From contig NC_036456.1 of the NCBI RefSeq assembly GCF_002775205.1, forward strand, positions 13,357,463 through 13,421,462: 64,000 nucleotides of DNA. Reading direction: 5' to 3'. The notes beneath the pieces were generated by a model. That model was not told the origin of the DNA. It saw nothing but the letters and a program-made list of their open reading frames with translations, and did not search any database. The first letter of the stretch is position 1. Each line of letters begins with the position of its first letter. Shown piece by piece: positions 14,301 to 33,800 of this stretch. The stretch is from Xiphophorus maculatus (taxonomy: Eukaryota > Chordata > Actinopteri > Cyprinodontiformes > Poeciliidae). The position numbers and the translations under genes are program-made.

Positions 14301-17300
14301 GTGATACCAATACCAATAGTGATACCAATATTTTCTGTAAGCCAGTGTACATAGTTACTTTGAAATCGAAGAAACAAGAACAAATTGTACCTTTGTAACA
14401 GACTGATGGTAATTGTGCAGAAAGATTAATTTCAAACCGGTTCCTTGTTAAGTTATCTGATAGTAGTACACTCAACTCTGGTTCATGCCTAAAGTTTTTA
14501 AATATTTTTACGTCTGGGTGATTCCTAGATAGATCAGGTCAGATTCGCAAAATGATCACAGTGGTCAGAAGATGAGATAAACAAAGTACAAATTAAAACT
14601 TAAAAAAACAACTCCAGGAAACTTGAACAACCATTTCCATGAAAATCATTTGTTTATATAACTTTGGGTTTATTCTTATACTTTCTTTTAGAAGCAGATG
14701 CCGGATACGCCAATGAGATTCATCCATTTTGATGTCTCCACTAAAGAGTCATATTCCCTCGATTCCATTGGAAAACACGGCTTTGGTGAGTTTTCGCCTT
14801 TTCCTGTTTTTAACATAAATGTATCTGAACCCACTGAAAGGATATTTTTATTTAAATCCTGCTTTGTGTAGCCATGGAGATTGGTCCTCAGCCTCATGGG
14901 TGTGTCAAGTCAAACATTTACACAGCAATGAAAGAAGGCGTGCAGCACATGCAGGATTGGATCCGCTGTTTTAACTCAGGTGAGTCCAATGTGAGCATGG
15001 CTCAGTTACCTGTATGCAGAGGTGGGTAGAGTACTTTAAAATTGTACTAAATTAAGCAGTATTAGTAAGAAAAATGAAATATTACTAATTACTAGATGCT
15101 CACTCGACATACAGAGTGACAAAGCATAATACTAGAGAGACCAGAGGCTGCATGGAGCGTAAATTTGTGCAGAACTTCCTATCCCTTTGCCTGTTGCTGC
15201 ACACTGCCAGTCAGCTAGCTGAAGGAAACACTACATTACCATCACATTAAAGATATAATAGCCTGTTATAGTTTGAGTCTGTGAAGAACGCAACATCAAC
15301 AATCTGCAACATTCTCCTCTGTGAGCAGATTTAAATTTAGTTCATGTTTATTTTAAATGTGGCACACATCAATATTAAAAAGAGAACATATTCTTATCGA
15401 CACCATTATATCTATCATAGTACATAGAGTATTTTTTGCAAAAGCAAGAAATAATTACTATATCATATTATTCCAATTTTATTTAAATTTTTGTGTTTGC
15501 ACAGTGAAACTGTGGTATTTTTTACTGAAGCCCCTACCCTCCCTAACATAATTGGGGCCTCCAAATGCACGGCCTGCATTGAAATGCCTTGCAAAGCAGT
15601 ATTTCAAAAGAGCTTATGTTTTATAAACAATAATTAATTTGTTGTTAAAAGCTTACCGTTTTTTTCTGGTAACAAACTGCCATGAAGTATAAATCAGATT
15701 TTTACTTTTGTGTTGAATGTCTGTTTTATAATATATTTATCATCGATGACTAAAAAAAAAAACATTTTCACTTTTCTGAACTGCACAGTTCTTGTTAAGT
15801 AGTATTTCAAAAGAGCAGAAGAGAAATCTCATGTTTTTTGAACAATTACAATATTTGTTGTAAGCTGTTGCTAGGAGATGAGTGCATTTATTAGCCATGT
15901 TTAGCACACTGAATAGAGGAAGTCAATGTAAGACAACATGCTAGTTATACCCCACATGCCACTGGCAGCATTTAGGTTAACATTTACATTTTGTCTAATT
16001 TTAGCTCATACACTAATTTTAACATATTGATGGAGTAAGTCCATGTTTTATGTCCAATTTTAGCATTGTTGCTAATTTTTAGCATGAGATTGCTGGGTTC
16101 CAACTGACGGGCACACTTTGGCAGGCCCTAGAAAATCTAGTTTAATATCAGAATTCAATGTTTTTGTTTAAAAAATGGCACCTTGTGTCTATTTTTAAAA
16201 GCTTCCATGTGACTTAAATAGTTTTGGCTTTTTGTCCTGCTTGTATCTTCAGGTTGTGTGTTTGATGGAGGACCAGTCGACGTGTTCACCATGGTTAAAA
16301 ACGTAGATTATCCCAGAGACGGCGAGACTCGCAGCATTACGGCAGCCATCCATCCACGCCTCCAGGTACAGCCTGCTCTGAGTAATTTGCTAAATAAAAG
16401 AAAAGCAAGCAATATCTTGCAAAACTGCAATTTGAGAAATGGTATCTTCTATGGTAAATTTAATAAAATCTTGGCAGCTTCACGTATAAACGCAACGAGA
16501 ATGGAAAACATTAACAGTAAAAACATAAAATTGCTTTCATATGACATGAATGTTGATGCAGACTTGGTAGCTTGGTGATGAATGAAAGTTCAGCCTCTGC
16601 CTGACTGAGTGAAATAATTTCTCATAAAAGCAACACTGTAAAATAAAAACATGATTTAACGCTAACATTTTTGAAGATGTTGCAGGCATTAAATTCAGGT
16701 TTAACAACTTTTAGTCTTTCAAAATACATATCCAACTTTAAATTATTAGTCTCAACTCAGGCCTCTAGCTCAATGTAACAACCTAAATATATGTTTATGC
16801 TGTTGGATTAACTTTTCGTAAATTAAGTTATATTACTTTGTCTGTAAAAAGGCAAAAGAATTTATTTTTTGTAGAAAATTGCTGAGTTTTGAAGCTCAGG
16901 AGAGCGGCTTCACTTGAATGACAGTTGCTCTTTTCTTTCCCATTTTAAGAAGAAATTACTCTTTTTGTGACACATCATATTCTTACCCCAGGAGTTCAAA
17001 GATTATTTATTAAAAGTTTCTGCTGAATTTTAACTTCCAGAAATGGAAATTTCTAGTTATTGTGTAAAAAGTTTTGGTTTTTGATTTTCCAACTGCTGAC
17101 TAAATGTCCCTCAATTAAAAGTTGGATTTTTCTACATGATTTCCTGCCAAGTTTTGCTGTTGCAACAAAACCAGGAATTTATTTGAGGAAATATAGGTTA
17201 ATTTATTTATGAATGACCCAAGTTAACATTTTAATACTTCACCGACATGCTCTTGTTCTAGCTTCCTCTGGAGCTTCACCAGTTTGAAGTTGTAAACATT

Positions 17301-17617
17301 TCCATGTTTGGTTTCATGTACAACATGGCGTCCCTTTAGGTTTTAAAACCTCAAAGTGCTTTCTCTCACAGGACCGAGACTTTTGCCTGCTCCACCCTGG
17401 AGAGCCCCTCTTCCAGGCGTTCTCAGGAGAAACAATAAAATACAAGGGCAACGAACCGCTCTACGCTTTCTTCATCAACGAATGCGCTTACTACGAGAAG
17501 GGCATCGCTCTGTCCCTGGCCAGAAAGAAGCGTGTGACCGTCCCTTCTATCCGTGTGCAAACGGATGAGGAAGAACGAGCGAGTGAGCAGAGTTTTGCTT
17601 CAGAGGAAGAGGAGTGA
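11370..17617 (+). CDS. acy3: aspartoacylase-family amidohydrolase (aspartoacylase-3-like)
   Basis: Six exons, 11370-11611, 12330-12525, 14692-14785, 14872-14979, 16253-16365 and 17372-17617, join in frame to 332 residues, close to the 313-319 usual for ASPA/ACY3. The zinc site is intact: GGTHGNE supplies His and Glu, and DLHNTTANMG supplies the second His. Substrate and catalytic motifs are DTDLNRCF (Asn-Arg) and EIGPQPHG (the catalytic Glu). The C-terminal half has VDYPRD, AAIHPRLQDRDF and FINECAYYEKG. Family knowledge: zinc carboxypeptidase-like enzymes that hydrolyse N-acyl amino acids, either N-acetylaspartate (ASPA) or N-acyl-aromatic and mercapturic acids (ACY3). The choice of acy3 is tentative because several residues are ASPA-like (SRYVDTDLNR, VDYPRD). 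The ATG at 11370 lies right at the acceptor, so translation may start in an upstream exon. The tail is Glu-rich (FASEEEE). Confidence 0.82.
12526..13464 (+). other. first part of acy3 intron 2
   Basis: Intron sequence with no coding exon recognised. It ends in a poly(A) run near 13380 and a short palindromic 'tttatcg' block that leads into the coiled-coil pseudogene. Confidence 0.5.
13465..13930 (+). pseudogene. coiled-coil protein fragment inside acy3 intron 2
   Basis: An intronless open stretch runs from about 13468 to the TGA at 13852-13854 and encodes roughly 128 residues rich in Lys, Glu, Gln and Leu with heptad-like spacing (EELQKENKQLQKTVENL, LNFELEEARLTIKQLKC). Coding-like sequence (KVKLDRIKSRVAEKSKD) continues for 25 codons in another frame after the stop, which suggests a frameshift in a once longer gene. 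It lies in the same orientation as acy3, without flanking splice sites that keep acy3 in frame. A retrocopy or a transposon-carried host fragment fits best. The parent gene is not recognised. Confidence 0.45.
14980..16252 (+). other. acy3 intron 4
   Basis: AT-rich intron with repeated short words (about 'gtagtatttcaaaagagc', at 15590 and 15800), probably transposon debris. No exon is visible. Intron 5 (16366-17371) is similarly featureless. Confidence 0.45.
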
Positions 17618-17931
17618 AGACTTTCTTCAGATGAGACTCGTGTGAAATGATTTTTATCAACGTTTTTTTTATTTATTGAAATGACAACACGTACAAGCCT
17701 TGCACATACGCACACGTATTTACACACATAGCAACAGTTTCACTTTAGGTTCACAAACATCATGTTTCAACAGTGCATTCAGGGATAGAAGAGCCGTTTG
17801 TGTTTGATGTTTGGATGAGTAAAATACAATCCAACTCAGCAGAACGTTTGTGAAACCATTCAGAAATGTCATGACACTTTGGAAAATGATGCTCATCTGT
17901 TACCATCCAGCAAGTGTGTTTATTTCCTCCA

Positions 17932-17937
17932 AATAAA
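17932..17937 (+). other. acy3 polyadenylation signal candidate
   Basis: AATAAA lies 315 bases after the acy3 stop codon and just before the MITE at 17949. No other canonical hexamer was noticed between the stop and this point. Confidence 0.45.
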
Positions 17938-17948
17938 TATATATACAT

Positions 17949-18135
17949 ATACAGTACAGACCAAAAGTTTGGACACACCTTCTCATTGAACTCAATGAGA
18001 AGGTGTGTCCAAACTTTTGGCTCAAATGTTTGGACACACCAAACATTTGTGGTGTTTATTTAAGTCAATTATTTAATTGACTTAAATAAAAAAAATAAAA
18101 AAAAGTGTGTCCAAACTTTTGGTCTGTTCTGTATA
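17949..18135. mobile_element. MITE / DNA-transposon remnant with long terminal inverted repeats
   Basis: The ends are near-perfect inverted repeats of about 30 bases (acagaccaaaagtttggaca at left, its complement at right, differing by one base). A second internal hairpin around tctcattgaactcaatgaga lies in the left half. The element is about 187 bp and has no coding capacity. This 'caaaagtttggacacacc' motif is a widespread vertebrate repeat. I do not assign a superfamily. Confidence 0.75.
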
Positions 18136-19920
18136 TATATTTATCTATCAATGTAAAATTACATCAATATTCAGGATATGATTAAAGTAATGTAAACTTG
18201 CAGAACAAATTCAGCAGTTCGTCCACATATGGCCTTAAAGTACATTCATAATTTATAAGGGGCAGGCATACTCTCCCTTATTTCTGATGACTTACTTTCA
18301 CAACAGGGATTTTTAGCAATCAAAGAAACATCAAACACAAAGCAGGAAACAAAACACAAAAATATCAGGATGGACAAAACAGAAGGTATTGCGTCACTAA
18401 ATGACACAAATTAAATGTTTTCCTCTACAAAATCAGATCAAATATGCATGAAAAGTAACAAAACAACATACTTTGTATATATATAAAGAATAAATAAATC
18501 AAGTTAAATAGCAAAAAGAAAAAAAAAGCATCAATGTGGACATTTTGTCAGGACTAACATGGATGCGGTAATAATCTTTCACTTCTCAGTGACAAAGCAT
18601 TCTGCGTCAAAGCCTCTGAAGATGATTGACTGAATGCTTTTGTGTTTTGCTTGAAACATTCAGTACTTAAGGTGTGCCTGTCACACAGGTGTGGTCTCAT
18701 AACTCTGAGACAACCACTGAACTGAAATTCTTCACTGTAACTTTGAATAAGATAATAGGAGCAATTGTGACATAGCAGAAATTATGGAAATATGCTTCAA
18801 AGTTCATTACCTTTTGCTTTTGTTTTCTTTAAGAACATACCGGTAAAACATTATGTACTGATGTACATAAAATCTGTTTTGAATCAGATTTTAAAGACGT
18901 CGTTATAGCCAGAAGACTTATTAATATTGGAAAGATTGAACTGTATTGCCTTTACTACATTTTAAAAATTGCGTTAAAAAAAACAACATTAATTTGCTTA
19001 TATGTTGCTTCGATAGCTGAACATCAACCACAAGCTTTGTGCAGCCTTCAACAAGTTTCTACCATGACTCTACCGGGATGTTTGGCCGCTCCTTTCGAAA
19101 GATTCAATGCTGCTTTTAAGCATAACTCACAGATTTCCTAAATAGATGGCCTGGCTAAAGCCCCAACATCAACCTGACAGAAAATTTGTGCGCTATGCCG
19201 AGAAGCTTGGAATACGGCGGAGGTGATGACTACAAAAAGTGTAAGGTTAAAGGTCAATCTGCCAGATGGCCTTTTACCAAATATTACAGGGTTTCATAGT
19301 GTAAGTGTACTTTTTTCCATGTGTGGATTAGAGAAAGATTCACAACAATTTAAAACCTGAGCTTCCAATTCTTGTTTTTACTTATTGACATTCTTTGTTG
19401 TATAATCATTCCGACCTGGTAACAAGAAAAACTGTTAAATTAATCGGTAAATCCCAAAATGACATTCATGCCAAGGAGTGTACTGTACGTAGACTTCTGA
19501 CCAAAACTGTTCCTTCCTTATTCTGTTTGATATGTACAATATTTATACAAATAAATTAAAAGAAGAAGCTCAAAGCAATTTAAAGCACACTTGCTTAGAT
19601 TGATGACTGGGTCTTAAGTGACGTCTGTGGTTTTTTTTCCTGAAATCGTTAACACCACTTGGCTCTGAGAAGTGAACAGGCAGCATTCTGCTCCGCTCCT
19701 TATCAGATGAGGATCGTCAGAGGCGTGCGGTGTGCATGCACTGCTCACTCAACAGCGTGAAAAAATCACAAGGAAGGAAGCAGCTGTCTTACAAAATACT
19801 TAAGAACCAACTTGAAAGAGGCCGCATGAAGGTTGAATCCTCTGTATCTCAACCAAATGAATGCGTCAAACTGAAACAGGCAGATGAATTTTCACTTTGT
19901 AATTTAAGCCACATAATGGC
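18136..19920. other. intergenic DNA between acy3 and the inverted-repeat arm
   Basis: AT-rich, with no exon recognised. The fragment at 19010-19260 (containing 'cctggctaaagccccaacatcaacc') looks like an old DNA-transposon coding relic but is too decayed to assign. Confidence 0.4.
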
Positions 19921-24751
<4,831 letters not shown>

Positions 24752-26214
24752 TGTTCACCCAGACGGACTTAAAGGGGATTAAGTCGGCGGGGGGTTGGTC
24801 TCGGCTCAGGCGGTACACGGACGCGTTTCGGTCCTCCAGTTGCATCCAGTCACTCCAACATGGCTGATTGTGTATGATGGAGGAGAGAGTCGCACAAAAA
24901 TAAAACAAGCTGTAAAAGCGAACTATGTTAATGATGGCACCTTGTCTCTTGTGCTGGACAAAGCCCTGCGGACCGGCTTGGATACGCCATCTGTTCCGCT
25001 GTCCCACTTCCACAGACGGTGGGTGTCCTGCTGCAGCGACAGTCCGCAACAACAACAGCCCCTCCTCAACGGAAACAATAAATCAGTCCTCGGTAATAAA
25101 ATGTGTTTTATCCCCCCAAAAAAGAATAATCAAGGCAGATTTCACGAAGAGTTTATTTTTAGGATGCTCGGTGCACCAAGGATGCTGAGTACACGCTATA
25201 ATCCCTGCGTTTTCCTCTTCCGGTTTACCTTTTACGGTATAGGCAGTGGCAATACCAAAATAAAATCCGCACAGTTTTTTATCAGATCGCCACAAACTGA
25301 GAAATTCCCACTTCCCACAGAATCCAGTTATTACTTTCATTTTTAATTGTTTTAATTTTCAATGAATTGAGCTGCTGTAATTTTAGTTTTTTTAAAATTT
25401 TTTTTAGCCTGATCAGTAATTTGGGAACTTTATTGTTTATTCAGATGCTGTTATGTGACAAGAAGTATTGCAGAACAATTAGAGTTGACTGATTTAAGAG
25501 TTAAATGAGCAAGGAAACAGTTCTATGGGTGAAAAAACTCCCAAACCTGAACCGCTCATATTAACTGTGTTAGTGAAATTGCTTGGCTTCACTGGTAGCA
25601 TTCCCAAAGATCTTCCACAGTGAGATCAGTCTTGATTGTATCTGCTCTCTTGTTTTTATTATTTTTTTTGTCTGAAACACTGTTTGTCTGAAGCTTTTGT
25701 TCTCAGATGGATTTTTCTCACTACCATAGTTGTTGCTAATGATTAGTCATTCCCATCTCAATATCTGGCCTGCAGAAAGTCCCTTTTGCAAGTAAGTCCT
25801 GGCTTTTCTTTGTGCTACCAAGACAATGTCTGGTCAATAGGATTTAATGGTGATAGAGGAGCAATGACCAACAAAGAGACTCTTCACCTAAATAAACTAA
25901 AAGCCTTTCCCAGACTTACGAATGCGCCCAAACCTGACCCACTGTTGAGAAAGGTGAAACTCGTACAGTAGGTTGATCACCTTTACGTCTAGTTTCCACT
26001 AAGATTCATTTTAGCTACAAAAACCAAAATGAGAGAACACGCCTTTGTTTTGTAATCACTTTTATTTGATCATTTTAAAGACTGAAAATTAAAATGAAAC
26101 ATAACAGTGCTATTTTAAGCACTCTTTGAATACAACTTTATAAATATTATAAGCTTAATAGGAGTTAGTCAAGGCTTAGAAGCATCTCAAGAAATAAGTT
26201 ACATTTTTAACCAC
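24752..26214. other. cldnd1 upstream region
   Basis: Contains the cldnd1 promoter and 5' UTR (minus strand, leftward from about 25100), fairly GC-rich up to 25050. The rest, to 26214, is AT-rich with no exon recognised. Confidence 0.5.
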
Positions 26215-26562
26215 AATTGATTTTTTTTCATTTTTACTCAGAAAAGACCATAAAATTACATAAATAATTAATGTTTGAGTAGAACATAAATGTCTTAAAG
26301 CAGCGTTTCCCAATTCCAGTCCTCAGGCCCCCCTGCTCTGCATGGTTTAGATGTGCCTCTATTCCAGAACAGCTGATTCAAATGATTGCATGATCATCAA
26401 GTGCTGCAGAAACCTGTTGATCACCCATAGATTCAATCCAGGTGTGTAGCAGAAGGGAAACACCTAAAACATGCAGGGCAGAGGGGCCTGAGGACCGGAA
26501 TTGAAAAATGCTGTCTTAAAGCATGCCTTCCCCTCAGCAGCAAATAAAATAATTGCTACATG
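26215..26562. repeat. target duplication copy 1 flanking the inverted insert
   Basis: Without the MITE at 26301-26513, this segment matches 29604-29732 almost base for base (tttttactcagaaaagacca through aataaaataattgctacatg). The two copies bracket the inverted cldnd1 duplicate, as expected for a long duplication made when the duplicate was inserted. Confidence 0.85.
26301..26513. mobile_element. hAT-type MITE with 8-bp target-site duplication
   Basis: The ends are inverted repeats: CAGCGTTTCCCAATTCCAGT at left and, read inward from the right, CAGCATTTTTCAATTCCGGT, each continuing CCTCAG. Direct repeats TCTTAAAG flank it exactly at 26293-26300 and 26514-26521. Its 213-bp length, the CAG..CTG ends and the 8-bp duplication fit a non-autonomous hAT element. 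The paralogous site near 29690 is the uninterrupted empty site. Confidence 0.88.
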
Positions 26563-29603
<3,041 letters not shown>

Positions 29604-29732
29604 GAATTGTTTTTTTTTTATTTTTACTCAGAAAAGACCATAAAATTACATAAATAATTAATGTTTGAGTAGAACATAAATGTCTTAAAGCATGCCTTCC
29701 CCTCAGCAACAAATAAAATAATTGCTACATGT
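29604..29732. repeat. target duplication copy 2 (MITE-free)
   Basis: A 129-base near-identical direct repeat of 26215-26562 that retains the empty MITE site (atgtcttaaagcatgccttc). Confidence 0.85.
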
Positions 29733-30206
29733 CTTAATCCAATTATTACAGCACAATAATTATATATTTTTTATAGATATTAAGCTTTTGTACAAGGAGT
29801 AATATGTAATAACATGCACTTGTGCATTTGGTTTAAACCGTAGTGACTTGAGGCTGATCTTCAGGCTTTCCACACTTCAAGCTGTAAATAGAGAAAAAAA
29901 CAAATTAGTTCCAGATAAATAACTTGCTTTTTTTTTAGACTTATCTTTGTAAGTGGCATGCTAGCTATTTGATTGCCTGTATGAAAATTTTTATCTTGTG
30001 AGGAAGATAGAATATTCACAGTTGTTGTATTTAAATTAAGTTTAACCTTAAAGAAATTTAAAAAAATAAAAATCAAATAAATAGTTGACCCAAAATCAAT
30101 ATAACACTCCTGTAGATGTCTGGCAACTGCACCCCATTCTTCATCTCTGTGCACTTTCTTCTATCTTTTCCTCCATGGGACAGAGATATCATAAAGTGAT
30201 ATTACT

Positions 30207-30830
30207 CTACAAACACAGATTTTTACTTTTGCCAAGAATGCTGATCGATTTCGTTTCGATGCTGAAGTCGACGACAGACGAAGCCGCCTCCATCAAAACA
30301 TCCCGTATCTCATTATCGTCAGGAACAGACATGCCTCTAAACTTAAGGTTCATGGTGTGGACAAGCGAGCTTTTACTGGAAACATAATCAAAAAGGAAAC
30401 AAGATATTCAGTACGTTTAAATTTAAATTGACCTATGATGTGGAAGTAAAATTACCTAATTGTAGAAACCTCCATGGAGAGGAAGACAGAAGAAAATTTT
30501 TTCTGGAAGAATGGTTCAAGCTACAGAAGCAGAAAAGAAGTCAAAGTGAATCACCAGAAGAGACGGATTCAACTGTGAACAGTCCGATAGATAAGACACA
30601 TTTTGAACGGACAGCATTCACCTGTGTCTTTATCAGGGAAGACATATTACTGAAGGTTACAGATGAGTTCAGTAAGTCCCTTGTTAAAGGGTCGTCAACA
30701 GATGTGAAAGATGCAACTCTTGTAAAGTCTTGCTGTTTGAGTAGAGAAGATCTCGATGTTTGTTTACATGAATCAGACACCAGTGTACATTTGCAAACCC
30801 TGGATGATTGACCACATGTAGCTCTGGAGC
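30207..30830 (-). other. second SEA domain and C-terminus of the mosaic gene
   Basis: Three exons reproduce the exon layout of the other SEA domains here: DPLTRDLLNSSVTFSNMSS, then LEPFFQKKFSSVF, then SKSSLVHTMNLKF. In the place where SEA1 has NGSIV, this copy has KSSLV, so the Gly of the usual GS autocleavage site is lost. A Cys-rich linker (TCGQSSRVCKCTLVSDSC) precedes it. The last exon reads through to TAG at 30209-30207; a possible donor (aaaa|gtaaaa) lies just before the stop, so the true end is uncertain. Confidence 0.65.
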
Positions 30831-33800
30831 CTGTCAAAACAAGAATGGGAGAACATATGTCAGAAACGAAGAAAATTTTAAACAAACATTAACGTAAAAA
30901 AAAAAAAAGATTTCAGCTAATTAAATTAAGAAATCTTACGAATAACTGACTATAAATCTACACAGTTAGATCTCTATCAATTAGTCAATACCGGAAAAAG
31001 CAAAAGGAACAAAATAAATATCTCAGGACTTTAAGAGAAAATCCATGATTTATTCCACACCTTATTTTAAAATTAATTAGGACATAAAACATTTTTTCTT
31101 GTAGAAAGAGAAATTTAGATTCAACTAGTTTAGATTAGAATATCATTTTTGGGGCGGGGGGTTCAAGACGAAAAAAACAAACTAGAACTGTAAGCAGTTA
31201 ACAGATCCAAGCCCATTCTAGAAAGTCTAGACATAGATTTTAATATGGCTTTTACACAGAAAACTTAGTACATGACCAAATCATAAAAAATAATATAAAA
31301 TCCCTCAAAATCATCTTAGATAATCATGAAAAACTATTTGACAGTTTAGCAAAAGATTCTGAAATTCAGTCAAAATGTAATGTGCAAACAGGTTATTGCA
31401 GCATTTTATTCTTCACATTTCACTCTTCCATTGTTAGCTTGCACAGCAAATGCGTAGCAGTACATTTATATATTTTCATAGAATATCTGTAGTACTTTTT
31501 AAAGATTCCTTCTTTGTGACATAAAAATGAAGAACATCTTACCAGTGGCAGCTGCAAGCTGTACTCCACTGCTCCTGATATTGTTAAACACAGAGAAGAG
31601 AGTGAATGTGTATTTGGTTCCAGGACTGAGAGATGACACTATGTGGTTTACTGGTCCATCTCCATTTGGTGCACTGATGAATGTCTCTGTGCCATTAAAC
31701 TGGAGAACAAAGCTGATATTGTTGTTTATTTTATTCCATTGCAGAGTGATGCTGGTCTCATCTTGACTGGATGCTCTGAAGCCTTTGGCATTTTCAGGAG
31801 CTAAAATCACAACATGAAGAGAGGCAGTTTAATCATGTCACTAAAGCCCCTTGTCTATGGAAAAAGCTTTAACAAGCTTTAAAGCTTTGTTGAAAAAGTA
31901 AGAATTGGTGCAGCTTCACTACATGTTATTTGTAGTAGTAATTTGCATTTGGGTTTTTCTTTTCAGGAATGCTAATGTGTGAATTTTGGTGTACATCTTT
32001 TGACTGCATCATCTAAATATAAAAGATTACACAAGTAGAAAAATAACTAATGACAGAAATTTAATACCATAAACAGCAGAAATATATTTCTTTTGTCTTG
32101 AAAACAGAAGTTTATATAAACTTCTTTAATACTTGGTTGAAATCCCTTTGAACTTTTGAAACTTGCATAAGGTACAACAATTGGGTCATTTCTGACATAA
32201 TTTCAAATATAAAAACTCTAGCAACATTTAAGATGCAAATGTTACATGTATATCAATGGTGCCAAATACAAAACTATGTAGATATGCATTAATACTACGT
32301 AGGGATTTTGTTAAATATCTTACCAGTGGCAGCTGTAAGCTGTACTCCACTGCTCCTGATATTGTTAAACACAGAGAAGAGAGTGAATGTGTAATTGGTT
32401 CCAGGACTGAGAGATGTCACTATGTGGTTCACTGGTCCATCTCCATCTGGTGCACTGATAGATGTCTCTGTGCCTTTAAACTGGAGAACAAAGCTGATAT
32501 TGTTGTTTATTTTATTCCATTGCAGAGTGATGCTGGTCTCATCTTGACTGGATGCTCTGAAGCCGTTTGCATTTTCAGGAGCTAAAAACACAACATGATG
32601 AGAGGCAGTTTAATCATGTCACTAAAGCCTCTTGTTCATGGAAAAAGCTTTAAATATTCTCCCCCACTCTACTCCAACCAGCTTCATCTCCGTTAGCAGG
32701 ACCCACTAAAGGGGGAGGGCAAGATGTGCCAAACGTGGCACGTTTCTATTATGATTCATTGAACTACAATGAAAAAGCAAGAATTGGTGCAGCTCCACTA
32801 CTCATTATTTGTAGTAGTAATTTGCATTTGGGTTTTTCTTTTCAGGAATGCTACTGTGTGACTTTTGGTGTACAGCTTTTAACTGCATCATCTAAATATA
32901 AAAGATTACACAAGTAGAAAAATAACTAATGACAGAAATTTAATACCATAAACAGCAGAAATATATTTCTTTTTCTTGAAAACAGAAGTTTGTATAAACT
33001 TCTTTAATACTTGGTTGAAATCCATTTGAACTTTTGAAACTTGCATAAGGTACAACAATTGGGTCATTTCTGACATAATTTCAAATATAAAAACTCTAGC
33101 AACATTTAAGATGTAAATGTTACATGTATATCAATGGTGCCAAATACGAAACTGTACAGATATGCATTAATACTACGTAGGAATTTTGTTAAACATCTTA
33201 CCAGTGGCAGCTGTAAGCTGTACTCCTCCACTTCTTATGTTCTCAAACACAGAGAAGAGAGTGAATGTGTATTTGGTTCCAGGACTGAGAGATGACACTG
33301 TGTGGTTTACTGGTCCATCTCCATCTGGTGCACTGATGGATGTCTCTGTGCAATTAAACTGGAGAACAAAGCTGATATTGTTGTTTATTTTATTCCATTG
33401 CAGAGTGATGCTGGTCTCATCTTGACTGGATGCTTTGAAGCCGTCCGCATTTTCAAGCTCTAAAAACACAATGAGGTTAGAAGAAAATTATAAAAGTCGG
33501 CAAGTCTGACATTGTACATAGGTCACTTTGTATTACCAAAATATTTGTAGTTATTTAATGCCAGATTGAACAAAACTGTTTTGTTTTTCACTTTCTTGGA
33601 GTCAGAGGTAGATGCACTTCCTTAAAGGTGACCTATTATATTCCTTGAACAGGTTAGGACACATCTGTGGCTATATACAACATGCTCATTACATTTTCTG
33701 CACAAAATCCTTCTTGGATGATGAGATTTCAGTTTGGTCAGTTCTGCTCCTTTCAGAATGAGTTGTTTAAAAGCCTCTTATAACTTTATATCCCAATAGG

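Noticed and set aside
31527-31766. Plus-strand 79-codon frames repeated over every FN3 exon
   Set aside because: They are reverse-strand shadows of the FN3 exons, repeating only because the exons repeat.
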